Assembly (NCBI RefSeq): GCF_009862265.1
Contig: NZ_WWGX01000115.1
Span: 1 to 37,944, forward strand
From: Streptomyces sp. SID8352
GTDB lineage: Bacteria; Actinomycetota; Actinomycetes; Streptomycetales; Streptomycetaceae
Reading direction: 5' to 3'
DNA length: 37,944 nt
A model generated the notes under the pieces. It worked only from the letters and a program-made list of their open reading frames with translations, did not search any database and was not told the origin of the DNA. Below are positions 8,859 through 17,056 of this stretch, in pieces (the first letter of the stretch is position 1; each line of letters starts with the position of its first letter). A program made the translations under genes and the position numbers.

Positions 8859-10615
8859 ACGACCGCGCCAACCCCGACGTCCGCGTCCCCGTCCTGATCG
8901 TCGGAGCCGGCCCCGCCGGCCTGACCGCCTCGCTGGCGCTCTCCCGCTACGGCGTGCGTCACCTCGCGGTCGGCAAGTACCCGGGCACCGCGCACACCCC
9001 GCGCGCCCACTTGCTCAACCAGCGCACCGGCGAGATCCTCCGCGACCTCGGCGCCGAGCGTGCCGTGCTCGCCCAGGCCGCGCCCCGCGAACTGCTCGCC
9101 GACTTCGTCTTCATGACGACGTTCGCCGGTCCCGAGGTCAGCCGTCTCGGCGCCTACGGCAACGGTCCGGACCGGGTCGGCGACTACCAGGCCGCCAGCC
9201 CCAGCGTCATGTGCAACCTCCCGCAGCACCTGTTGGAGCCGCTGCTCGTGGAACAGGTCCGCGAGGCCGGTGTCGGCGAACTGCGCTTCGGACACGAGTT
9301 CCTGAGCCTGGAGCAGGACGAGGACGGCGTCACCGCGGTGATCGCCGACCGGCAGTCCGGACTGCGGTACACCGTGCGCGCCGACTACGTGATCGGCGCG
9401 GACGGCGCCCGCAGCCGGGTCATGGAGCAGCTCGGGCTCACCGTCGAGGGTGCCACCGGCCTGGCCAGGGCCGCCTCCATCTGGTTCGAGGCCGACCTCT
9501 CCCGCTACAGCGCCCACCGCCCCGGCATCCTGTACATCGGCGCCGTCCCCGGCAACCCGCCCGAGGACGGCCGGGTGTTCGTCAACGTCCGCCCGTGGAA
9601 CGAGTGGATGTACCTGCGGTTCCACAAGGAGGGCGACTCCTTCGACCCGGAGGACCACGCCGAGATCATCGCCCATCTGCGGGAGAGCATCGGCGACCCG
9701 GTCGTGCCCGTCACGGTCAAGCGGGTCTCCCCCTGGGAGGTCAACGCCACGGTGGCCCCGCGCTACGGTGCGGGCCGGGTGTTCTGCGTGGGCGACGCGG
9801 TCCACCAGATGCCGCCCACCAACGGCCTCGGCCTCAACACGGCCATCGCCGACTCCTTCAACCTCTGCTGGAAGCTCGGGCTGGTCCTGGACGGCACCGC
9901 CGCCCCGAGCCTGCTCGACACCTACCAGGAGGAGCGGCAGCCGGTCGGCGGCCAGGTCGTCGACCGCGCGGTGCGCAGCATGCTCGACTTCCTCGGCATC
10001 CCCGCCGCGCTCGGCTACACCGCCGGGCAGAGCGCCGCCGAGCAGTGGGAGCTGCTGCGCTCCCTCGGCGACGTCGGAGAGGAGGCCGACGCCCGGCGGG
10101 CCGCGCTGGCCGCCGCCACCGACCGGATCAACTACCAGGCCAACGCGCACGGTGTGGAGATCGGCTACCGCTACCGCGGCGGTGCCCGGGTCGACGACGG
10201 TACTCCCGAGCCGGCGCCCGAGCGCGATCCCGAGCTGTACTACCGGCCCACCACCTGGCCCGGCGCCCGGGTGCCGCACGCCTGGCTGGAGGACGGCGGC
10301 CACCGCCGCTCCACTCTGGACGTGACCGGCCGCGGCCGCTTCGTCCTGCTCACCGGCCGGGGCGGCGCCCCCTGGCACGACGCCGCGCGCGAGGCAGCCC
10401 GCCTCACCGGCGTCGAGGTCACCGTGCGGGTGATCGGCGCGACCGAGGGCCTGCGCGACCCGTACGGGCAGTGGGAGCGGCTGCGCGAGGTCGAGGCCGA
10501 CGGCTGCGTGCTGGTCCGCCCCGACGGGCACGTCGCCTGGCGGGCCCGGACGGCGGAGGCGGCAGGGGAGCTGCCGAAGGTGCTGGCGGACGTGGTGCAC
10601 TCCGCGCGGGCCTGA
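8855..10615 (+). CDS. pieE: FAD-dependent aromatic hydroxylase (pieE-like)
   Basis: A 586-residue flavoprotein monooxygenase of the PheA/TfdB (group A) type. It has the GxGxxG dinucleotide fold (GAGPAG, residues 17-22), a DG motif (GADGARSR, near 182-189) and a GD motif (VGDAVHQMPP, near 311-320), with a thioredoxin-like C-terminal domain from about residue 430. Such enzymes use NAD(P)H and O2 to hydroxylate electron-rich rings. In piericidin biosynthesis the FAD enzyme PieE hydroxylates the pyridone ring before O-methylation, which suits this position at the end of the operon. The GTG start overlaps the previous stop and has AAGGAAGG upstream. A strong hairpin lies about 120 bases downstream. 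The FAD hydroxylase call is firm; the pie name rests on context. Confidence 0.9.
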   Translation: MNDRANPDVRVPVLIVGAGPAGLTASLALSRYGVRHLAVGKYPGTAHTPRAHLLNQRTGEILRDLGAERAVLAQAAPRELLADFVFMTTFAGPEVSRLGAYGNGPDRVGDYQAASPSVMCNLPQHLLEPLLVEQVREAGVGELRFGHEFLSLEQDEDGVTAVIADRQSGLRYTVRADYVIGADGARSRVMEQLGLTVEGATGLARAASIWFEADLSRYSAHRPGILYIGAVPGNPPEDGRVFVNVRPWNEWMYLRFHKEGDSFDPEDHAEIIAHLRESIGDPVVPVTVKRVSPWEVNATVAPRYGAGRVFCVGDAVHQMPPTNGLGLNTAIADSFNLCWKLGLVLDGTAAPSLLDTYQEERQPVGGQVVDRAVRSMLDFLGIPAALGYTAGQSAAEQWELLRSLGDVGEEADARRAALAAATDRINYQANAHGVEIGYRYRGGARVDDGTPEPAPERDPELYYRPTTWPGARVPHAWLEDGGHRRSTLDVTGRGRFVLLTGRGGAPWHDAAREAARLTGVEVTVRVIGATEGLRDPYGQWERLREVEADGCVLVRPDGHVAWRARTAEAAGELPKVLADVVHSARA

Positions 10616-10734
10616 GCACGGCCGGCGGTCGGTGCCGTGGACCGGGGCCCGGCCGGGGCCGGCCGTCGTGCCCCCTCCGGGGCCGGCGGCGCGGCCCGGG
10701 GGTGCGTGGGCGGCCGGACGGCGCCGGAGCGGTT

Positions 10735-10760
10735 CCCGCCGCTCAGGGCCGAGCGGCGGG
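10735..10760. terminator. Hairpin between convergent monooxygenase and SARP genes
   Basis: A perfect 10-bp stem, CCCGCCGCTC with GAGCGGCGGG, around a 6-base loop. It lies in the 272-bp gap where the pie operon and the SARP gene converge. There is no T-tract, as is common for terminators in high-GC actinomycetes. It probably serves both directions. Confidence 0.55.
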
Positions 10761-10887
10761 CGGGATACCGACGGCGCGGGTGGCCGGGCGGTGCCCGCCG
10801 CCCGTCCCGCCCCGGTCGGCGGGGCCGGGGGTCACCGGCGCCGCCGTCCGGCCGCGCCCCGGCCCCCGTACCGGGCGGGCCCGTGCC

Positions 10888-11679
10888 TCAGCACCGGCCG
10901 ACGACCGGGTCCCCGCGCAGGATCGTGCCGAACAACTGCTGCAGCTCCGCGCCGGGGTCGACGCCGTACTCCTCCGCCAGCGCCCGCCGGGTGCGGTGGT
11001 AGGCCTCGATCGCCTCGGCCCGTCGGCCGGTCCGGTAGAGGGCCTTCATCAGGAGCCAGCTGAACCGCTCGCGGGTCGGGAACCGCATCGTCAGCGTCGG
11101 CAGTTCGGCCGCGATCACCGAGAAGTCGCGCTCCTCGGCCAGTTCGGCCTCCCACAGGGTCTCCAGGGCCAGAAGCCGTAACTCCTCGAACCGCGAGGCC
11201 GTCTGCGCACCGAGCGCGTAGTCGCTCACCTCGGGGAACGCGGGTCCGCGCCACAGGGCCAGCGCGCCGGCCAGCGTCAGGCCCGCCTGCCGGTAGGCCC
11301 CCGACTTCAGCTGCCGACGCCCCTCGTACAACTGCCGCTCGAAGCGGACCGCGTCGATGGCCTCCGGGTCCACCACGAGCACGTACCCGGCCGGTTCGCG
11401 GCGCAGCATCGTGTCACGGCTGCGCGGCTGCCGGCCGGGTTCCAGGATCCGCCGGAGGTTGGAGACGTAGCTGTGCAGGTTCGCCATCACGTCGTTGGGC
11501 GGGTTCCGGGGCCAGACGGCCTCTTTGAGCTGTGCCGCTGCGACCGGCTGCCCGGGCGTCAGCAGAAGGGCCGTCAGGACCGCGCGCTGCCGGGCCGAGC
11601 CCGGATTCACCGGGATTCCGTCGGACCGAACTCCCAGCGGACCGAGCACGTCGAATCGGATCGCGTGGGCCTCCGCCAC
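10888..11679 (-). CDS. pieR: SARP-family pathway activator with a TTA codon (pieR-like)
   Basis: A 263-residue Streptomyces antibiotic regulatory protein. The N-terminal OmpR-like winged helix (about residues 8-95; RFDVLGPLGV, ARQRAVLTALLL, VSNLRRIL) is followed by the bacterial transcriptional activation (BTAD) domain (about 100-250; RFERQLYEGR, LALWRGPAF, EAIEAYHRTRRALAEEYGVDPG). It starts at GTG, with a GGGGGGTGA Shine-Dalgarno upstream. SARPs bind heptameric direct repeats in promoters of their cluster and recruit RNA polymerase. It converges on the pie operon and is the likely activator. Leu167 is encoded by TTA (11181-11179), so translation should depend on the bldA leucyl-tRNA. The SARP call is secure; its targets are inferred from position. 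Confidence 0.92.
   Translation of the reverse strand: MAEAHAIRFDVLGPLGVRSDGIPVNPGSARQRAVLTALLLTPGQPVAAAQLKEAVWPRNPPNDVMANLHSYVSNLRRILEPGRQPRSRDTMLRREPAGYVLVVDPEAIDAVRFERQLYEGRRQLKSGAYRQAGLTLAGALALWRGPAFPEVSDYALGAQTASRFEELRLLALETLWEAELAEERDFSVIAAELPTLTMRFPTRERFSWLLMKALYRTGRRAEAIEAYHRTRRALAEEYGVDPGAELQQLFGTILRGDPVVGRC
11179..11181 (-). promoter_or_regulatory. TTA (bldA-dependent) codon in the SARP gene
   Basis: Codon 167 of the SARP gene reads TTA (within GAG GAG TTA CGG). TTA is very rare in Streptomyces and is read only by the bldA tRNA, which becomes abundant late in growth. This is a direct sequence reason to expect developmental control of the upstream polyketide cluster. Confidence 0.85.
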
Positions 11680-13074
11680 AAGTCACCCCCCAGTAACGAA
11701 GAAACGTGGTCGACCGTGCACCGGAATCGGTCCCGGTGGCCACAAAACTCCGGGATGTCGAACTGGCTCTCGCACGGCAGGTGACAGCGTACTTGCAAAA
11801 CATTGCGGGAGAAGGGCTGGATACCGGGGACTCCTGCTGGTATGGCGGATGACAGGACGGCTCCGCCGCCGCTGCCCAACAGCGCGCCAACGCCGTTGAT
11901 GTGACGCGATATCACCCCTCTGAGGCGATGAAATATTTGAACCCTGCACGACCTTTCGTTCGGGTGTCCGGCCCCCTCGGCCCAACGCCGGTTCGGTAAG
12001 CGGGAATCCGGCCAACTCGCTTCCCGTGCGCGAGACGGAACGGGCGTCGGCGGGGGACATTTTTCGGTCGAGTCCCGATCCGGGCGGCGGGATTTCCCAC
12101 GGAAATCTTGCGCGATTCATGGTTTGAACTCCGTGAACTCGGTAATTCGGACTTCTCCAAGATCGATTCAGGCAGGTCAGGCGCAGAATGAGGGCGTCCG
12201 GGCCGGATCGGCGACACCGGAGGCGGAGCGGCTGGGCCCGGACGGGAGGCCCCCCGCTCGGGGCGGGTACGGCCCGCCCGGCGGGGTCGCGCGTCCTGGC
12301 GGCGACGGTCCGGCGGCCGGCCCTCTCCGAGACGAGCGCCCCCAGCGGCGCCCTCACCGCCTCCCCGGTCGCCGGAGGCGGGGACCCGCGACCGGCCACC
12401 TCCGCGTCCGCGCTGGGGGAACACCGGCGTGGCCTCATCACCGACGACGGGACCGCGGACTCCCGCGACTCCGTCGGGACCCTCGCCCCGGAGTGAGCGC
12501 ACACCGGCCGCTGCGACGGCTGCCGCCCACCTCCCCGTGCCGAGCAGTGAACGCGTGAGCCGCCGACTCGTGCGCGTGGTCGAGTTGCCCGCGGAGCCCT
12601 CCGGGCACCGGGTGCCGGTCCGGCGGGAGCTGCGCGAGGCCGGTGCGCTCTCCCTGGGCGGGGGCGGTGCTCGCGTCCCTCGCACCCTTCGCCTCCCTCA
12701 CATCCCTTGCATCCCTTACATCTCTCGCGCCCCTCGCGCCCCTCGCATCCCTGGCGGGGCGGACGGTGTCCGGAGTGCCGGGGCCCGGGCGGAGAGCTGA
12801 GCGTCGGCCCGCCCTTCGCCGGGGGTGCCGGGCGGGGTCTCGGCGGGCGCGGCGGGGTGCGGGGTGTGGCCGCGCGGTCCCTCCGTCACGGCGCCGACTC
12901 GGCGGTGTGTCGGGCCGTTTCGGGTTCGTGAACGGGCTCGTGATCTTCTTGACCGGCTCGCCGGGCGGCTGGGAGCGTCCCAGGGCATGGGGCCGTCGCC
13001 CACCCGGCGCCGGCCCGCCCGGCTCCCCCGGGCTTTCCGCCTTCCCCGTCGTCCCCCACCCCCGAGGATCACTC
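11680..13074. other. Gene-poor gap between the SARP and sulfatase genes
   Basis: About 1.4 kb without a convincing gene. The part from about 11,690 to 12,190 is less GC-rich than its surroundings and should hold the SARP promoter. An imperfect 18-bp palindrome (TGAT...ATCA) lies at 11897-11914. Open frames on both strands here are Arg/Pro/Gly-rich and look like GC artefacts. The only frame with host-like third positions is a GTG frame at 12555-12800. Its first 37 or so codons (MSRRLVRVVELPAE...) look coding before it runs into a 9-bp tandem repeat. It matches nothing I recognise and is at best a gene fragment. Confidence 0.5.
12671..12751 (+). repeat. Nine-copy 9-bp tandem repeat
   Basis: Nine contiguous imperfect copies of the unit TCGCATCCC (variants TCGCGTCCC, TCACATCCC, TTGCATCCC, TCGCGCCCC) occupy exactly 81 bp. 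Nine is a multiple of three, so any frame yields a three-residue repeat, for example Ser-Leu-Ala. It lies in the gene-poor gap about 320 bp upstream of the sulfatase start, and there is no evidence that it is translated. Confidence 0.85.
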
Positions 13075-14484
13075 ATGCCCGGAATATCCCGTCGTGCCTT
13101 CGGTGGTCTGGTCGGAGGCGGCGCGGTGGCGACCGCCGCCGGTGTCCCCGCACCGGCCTCCGCCGCCCCCTCCCCCACCGCCGAGCGCCCGTTCCGCTCC
13201 CGCCCCGGCTCCCCCCGGCCCCGCTCCCGGCCCAACTTCCTGTTCATCCTCGGTGACGACCTCGGCTGGGCCGATCTGTCCTCGTACGGCGCGCCGCACA
13301 TCAGAACCCCGCACCTGGACCGGCTCGCCGCCCAGGGCGTGCGGTTCACCGACGCCTACTCCGGCTCCGCGACCTGCTCCCCGACCCGGTTCAGCCTGTA
13401 CACCGGGCGCTTCCCGGGGCGCACCCCCGGCGGGCTGGCCGAGCCCATCGGCAACCGCACCCAGGGGCTGGACCCGGACCACCCCACGCTGGCCTCGCTG
13501 CTGAAGAAGGCGGGCTACGACACCGCGCTGATCGGCAAGTGGCACTGCGGATGGCTTCCCCGCTACAGCCCCACCCGCTCGGGCTGGGACGAGTTCTTCG
13601 GCAACTTCGGGGGCGCCCTGGAGTACTTCTCGAAGCTGGGCCAGCTCGGTGAGTACGACCTCTACGAGGGCGACGCCACCCACCAGGACCTGCGGTACTA
13701 CACCACGGTGCTCACGGAGCGGGCCGTCGAGTACGTCGGCCGGCGCCACGACCGGCCGTGGCTGCTGAACCTCAACTTCACCACTCCGCACTGGCCCTGG
13801 CTCACCGAGGAGGACGGGGAGACGGGCGCGGAGATCGCCGGGCGGATCCGTTCCGGCGAGGTGCTGGGCGCCCTCCAGCACCGCGACGGCGGCTCGGTGG
13901 ACAAGTACCGGGAGATGGTGGAGAACCTGGACGCATCGGTGGGCAAGGTCCTGGCCGCGCTGCGGCGTTCGGGCCAGGAGGAGAACACGGTCGTCGTCTT
14001 CGCCAGTGACAACGGCGGCGAGCGATTCTCCTACCAGTGGCCGCTGAGCGGCGGCAAGTCGGAGCTGCTGGAGGGCGGCATCCGGGTGCCGACGGTACTG
14101 CGCTGGCCGGCCCGCGTGGACCCCCGCCAGGTCAGCCGGGTGCCGGTGTACTCGCCCGACTGGACGGCGACGCTGCTGGAGCTGGGCGGCGCCCGGCCGG
14201 ACCCCGGCCACCCGCTGGACGGCCACAGCCTCGCCGGGTACCTGCTGCGCGGGGAGCGGGTGCCCGAGCGCGACCTGTTCTGGCGGGTGCGGCGCAACCG
14301 GGCACTGCGGCGGGGCGGCTGGAAGTACTACCGCGACGCGTCCGGCCGCGACCACCTCTACGACCTCGCGTCCGACGTCCGCGAGCAGGCGGACCGCGCC
14401 GGGGACCGGCCGGAGCTGCTGGCGGAGCTGAGGTCCGCCTGGGAGCGGGTAGACGCCCAGTTGCTGCCGTACCCGGCGGGCTGA
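13075..14484 (+). CDS. Tat-exported type I sulfatase
   Basis: A 469-residue formylglycine-dependent sulfatase of the arylsulfatase/alkaline phosphatase superfamily. The N-terminus is a twin-arginine signal (SRRAFGG at residues 5-11, a hydrophobic stretch, then an Ala-rich cleavage region ending ASA), so it should be exported folded. The metal site begins with GDDLGWAD. The maturation motif is C101-S-P-T-R105, followed by LYTGR. The conserved IGKWH and a later DNGG...SGGKSELLEGG complete the active site. A formylglycine-generating enzyme elsewhere must convert Cys101. The ATG at 13075 follows GAGGA and is where the signal peptide begins; the frame upstream is repetitive and not coding. The natural sulfate ester is unknown. 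The gene stands alone, with a weak hairpin just after it (about 14490-14509). Confidence 0.92.
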   Translation: MPGISRRAFGGLVGGGAVATAAGVPAPASAAPSPTAERPFRSRPGSPRPRSRPNFLFILGDDLGWADLSSYGAPHIRTPHLDRLAAQGVRFTDAYSGSATCSPTRFSLYTGRFPGRTPGGLAEPIGNRTQGLDPDHPTLASLLKKAGYDTALIGKWHCGWLPRYSPTRSGWDEFFGNFGGALEYFSKLGQLGEYDLYEGDATHQDLRYYTTVLTERAVEYVGRRHDRPWLLNLNFTTPHWPWLTEEDGETGAEIAGRIRSGEVLGALQHRDGGSVDKYREMVENLDASVGKVLAALRRSGQEENTVVVFASDNGGERFSYQWPLSGGKSELLEGGIRVPTVLRWPARVDPRQVSRVPVYSPDWTATLLELGGARPDPGHPLDGHSLAGYLLRGERVPERDLFWRVRRNRALRRGGWKYYRDASGRDHLYDLASDVREQADRAGDRPELLAELRSAWERVDAQLLPYPAG

Positions 14485-14730
14485 CCGGTCCCGCCGGTAC
14501 CCCGGTGGGAGAGCGGGTGCCGTGCCGCCCGGCACCGCCGGGCCGGACGCCGGTCCACCCGGTGCCGTTCGCCGGCTGTGCGCGCGTAAGGCGCCGATGA
14601 CGGGGCCGGACACACGACCGGTGAATGCGCTCGCGCTCCGCCGGAACCGTGGAGCGCCGCCCGCGCCCGATCGGGCGGCGGGCGCGGTGCGCTCCTCGAT
14701 CATCTGCGGGGCCCGCTTCGGACAGGGTGC

Positions 14731-14799
14731 GAAGCGCGGGTGGTTCTCACTCATCGGGAAATGGCCGATGTCCCTCATCTCGATGAACTCCGCCCGCGG
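14731..14799 (-). pseudogene. Fragment of an alpha/beta hydrolase C-terminus
   Basis: The minus strand reads EFIEMRDIGHFPMSENHPRF, a close match to the catalytic-His end of alpha/beta hydrolases (typically ..GIGHFPMSENPE.F..). The conserved stretch is only about 23 codons long. What precedes it (TVRRRPDP) and follows it does not continue the fold, and no nucleophile-elbow Ser or acid is visible nearby. It is best read as a relic of a deleted hydrolase gene. It overlaps no confident gene. Confidence 0.5.
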
Positions 14800-14914
14800 A
14801 TCCGGTCGGCGGCGCACCGTCCGTCCTCGGGGTGGTGAGGTGGTCGTAGCCGTCGAGTGGCCGGCGGCCTCGACCGGGACGAACCCGTTGGCCGACATCG
14901 TCCACGTAGCCACG

Positions 14915-15268
14915 ATGTCCAGCCGTACCGGCCGCCCGCCGCCCTCCACCCGGCCCCGGCCGCCGCCGTTCTCCGGCGCACCCGCGTCCGGCCGGAACGG
15001 GACGGCTGGTGCCAGGGCTCCACCGCCGGCCGGGACGGCGCCCGCCGCCTCTACGGGCCTGGACGCCGAGGCCACCGGCACCGCCGAGTTGCACGACGCG
15101 CTCGCCGTCCTCCTGGAGACGGTCCGGCGTGGCTTCCCCGACGAGACGGTGCCCGCCTTCAACGACGCCCACGGACGCCACGACGCCTTCCACACGCTGG
15201 ACCAGGCCGCGGACCTCGCCCACGCCCGCAGGGTCCGAGAGCCCCGCACTCGTCAGCCGTCCTCCTGA
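14915..15268 (+). CDS. Short hypothetical ORF, possibly a gene fragment
   Basis: A frame of 117 codons from an ATG at 14915. The first half is Pro/Arg-rich and unconvincing. From about 15060 the codons become strongly G/C-ending and encode a helical, acidic segment (TAELHDALAVLLETVRRG, then FHTLDQAADLAHARR) that looks coding. I do not recognise the family. The stop lies 16 bases inside the end of the convergent CocE-like gene. No strong ribosome binding site precedes the ATG. It may be the remnant of a longer gene that lost its 5' end, consistent with the hydrolase scrap just upstream. Low certainty. Confidence 0.3.
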   Translation: MSSRTGRPPPSTRPRPPPFSGAPASGRNGTAGARAPPPAGTAPAASTGLDAEATGTAELHDALAVLLETVRRGFPDETVPAFNDAHGRHDAFHTLDQAADLAHARRVREPRTRQPSS

Positions 15269-16962
15269 GGGCCGAGCCCGGAACCGCGGGCAAGCGTCGT
15301 GAGCATCAGCGCTGAGTCCGAATGGAGCGTGATGCGCACGGGTGTGAAGGTGGTGGCGTCCACCGGCGACTCCCCGGTGCCGGGATTGCGGGCGTAGCGC
15401 GGATGGGCGCCTCCGCTGATCTGCCAGCGTATGCGGTGACCGGCGGCGAAGCGGTGGGCGGTGGAACCCATCGGCACGGTGGTGTGCGAGGGCGCCTGCT
15501 CCGCTGTCCGAAGTCGGCCCAGCCCGTCGCAGACGTTGACGGAGCGGCCCTGTGCGTCCACGTCGCACAGACGGGTGAAGACGTCGGCGTGGCCAGTGTC
15601 CGTGGAGATGCTCAACCGCGCGGAGATCCGGCCGAGGATGTCCATGGGCTCGGTCAGCGGGGGGCCGGTGAACGTCAGTACGTCGTCCCGGATCTCCAGC
15701 GTTCTGTTGTCGCGAGGACCGGCCGTACGGGAGAGCAACGGGCCGCCGAGAGAGGGGGTGGGGTGGCCCGGGTCGTAGCGGAACGACGTCAGCGGTGCGG
15801 ATTCGGTGGGAGCCTGCTGGGTGAGATGCCCCTGGGCAGTGGGAAACCACGGGCCGGCGGCCGTGGCCGGCGGCCAGTCGTCGAGGTCCCGCCAATCGTC
15901 TTCGCCGCCGACGTGCACGCGCACCCTGGTAGGACGGAGGCCGGAGGGATCGGCGTACAGGTGCGCCCGCAGCCAGGCGAGGCTCTCGGCGAACACCTCG
16001 GGCCACCCCCGTTGCAGCGCGGACGTGTGGGTCCAGGGGCCGACGAGCAAGGCGGTCTCGCAGCCGGCCTCACGTAGTCGGCGGTACTGCTCGAACGTCT
16101 GGTCACTCAGCACATCGTGCCACCCGGTCATCAAACCGGTCGGCACATTCAGCCGCTCCGCCACCGCCGCCAACGACGCACCCTGCCAGTACGCGTCGTC
16201 GGCGTTCGGGTGCGACATCACGTCATCCAGCCAGGACACATCGCCTCCGAGGGCGGACACGCACGCCCCGCGCAGCGGTGCCTGCATGACCACATCACGC
16301 AGGCGCCGCCGCAGACGCAGCGTCGCCCTCAGAAACGCTGCCGTCCCCTGGTGCTGATACGTCATGCCGACGCCGACGGCGAGGGCGTTCTCCAGGCGGA
16401 ATGCATCCCGTGCGTGGAACAGGGCGTGAGGATCGTGCAGCCCCACCTGCACCACCATCGCCTTCAGCTCCGGCGGCGGGTCCACGGCGAGAGCCCACTG
16501 CACGTAGCCCAGGTAACTGGGGCCGACGGTCCCCAGTGTTCCGTTGAACCAGCTCTGCTCGCGCAGCCAGGCCACCGCGGCCTGGCCGTCAGCGGCCTCG
16601 TTGCGCCACAGATCGAACTCACCGCCGGAACCGCCGGTGCCGCGACAGCTCTGCAGCACCACGTGAAAGCCCTGCTCGGCGAAGAGCACGCCGTACATGG
16701 GCGACCACGGCAGACCTCTGCCGTACGGCGAGCGCACCAGGAGAGTGGGGAAGTCGCCCTCGGCGCGCGGGAAGTAGTGGTCCGTGATCAGCGGGCTGCC
16801 GTCGGCGGCCGGCGCCAGCAGCTCCGGCTCCCACCCGACATCGTGTCGTTTGGCCGGCAGGCCGCGCCAGGTCGCCCTCATCAGCCGTGAGGCAAGTGGC
16901 GGCTTACCGGAAGGCGGTGCCCAGGTCGGTCTCGGCGCAGGGCCGTGCGTGCGTGCTGCCAT
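15253..16962 (-). CDS. CocE/NonD family serine hydrolase (X-Pro dipeptidyl-peptidase-like)
   Basis: A 569-residue hydrolase of the CocE/NonD family. The alpha/beta hydrolase domain (about 40-340) has its nucleophile S149 in GPSYLGY, the Asp D283 in GWHD and the His H312 in GPWTHTS. The Asp-His spacing is close to that of cocaine esterase CocE. An oxyanion-type region (RSPYGRG, near 78) precedes them. The C-terminal third (from about 370) is the jelly-roll domain shared with X-Pro dipeptidyl-peptidases. Family members cleave esters, amides or acyl-amino linkages; the substrate here is unknown. I chose the ATG at 16962 because AAGGAGGGG lies just upstream; a longer frame to 17025 lacks a site and would cross the operator. 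There is no signal peptide. It is divergent from a TetR gene, which probably represses it. Confidence 0.9.
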   Translation of the reverse strand: MAARTHGPAPRPTWAPPSGKPPLASRLMRATWRGLPAKRHDVGWEPELLAPAADGSPLITDHYFPRAEGDFPTLLVRSPYGRGLPWSPMYGVLFAEQGFHVVLQSCRGTGGSGGEFDLWRNEAADGQAAVAWLREQSWFNGTLGTVGPSYLGYVQWALAVDPPPELKAMVVQVGLHDPHALFHARDAFRLENALAVGVGMTYQHQGTAAFLRATLRLRRRLRDVVMQAPLRGACVSALGGDVSWLDDVMSHPNADDAYWQGASLAAVAERLNVPTGLMTGWHDVLSDQTFEQYRRLREAGCETALLVGPWTHTSALQRGWPEVFAESLAWLRAHLYADPSGLRPTRVRVHVGGEDDWRDLDDWPPATAAGPWFPTAQGHLTQQAPTESAPLTSFRYDPGHPTPSLGGPLLSRTAGPRDNRTLEIRDDVLTFTGPPLTEPMDILGRISARLSISTDTGHADVFTRLCDVDAQGRSVNVCDGLGRLRTAEQAPSHTTVPMGSTAHRFAAGHRIRWQISGGAHPRYARNPGTGESPVDATTFTPVRITLHSDSALMLTTLARGSGLGPQEDG

Positions 16963-16981
16963 CGTTCCCCTCCTTGATATC

Positions 16982-16994
16982 CGTACAGCGTACG
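16982..16994. promoter_or_regulatory. Palindromic operator between CocE-like and TetR genes
   Basis: A perfect inverted repeat CGTAC-AGC-GTACG sits in the 94-bp divergent gap, 19 bases from the hydrolase start and about 60 from the regulator start. It overlaps the likely promoter zone of both genes: TATTCT on the minus strand lies next to it and TTGATA on the plus strand lies just before it. Position and symmetry suit a TetR-family operator. Confidence 0.5.
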
Positions 16995-17056
16995 AGAATA
17001 GAGGATGCTTGGATGAGGTCCGCAAGGGCCACCTCGATCAAGGGAGGCAGCGGATC

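Noticed and set aside
12671..12751. CRISPR-like array
   Set aside because: The repeats are contiguous 9-mers without unique spacers and no cas genes are present; it is a simple tandem repeat.
12643..13074. N-terminal extension of the sulfatase with a Ser-Leu-Ala repeat resembling a signal peptide
   Set aside because: The repeat comes from the 9-bp array. A proper Tat signal and Shine-Dalgarno sit at 13075.
13069..15249. A 726-codon minus-strand frame opposite the sulfatase
   Set aside because: No domain signature over most of its length; the plus-strand sulfatase has Tat, CSPTR and metal motifs. Only a 23-codon hydrolase-like piece is meaningful.
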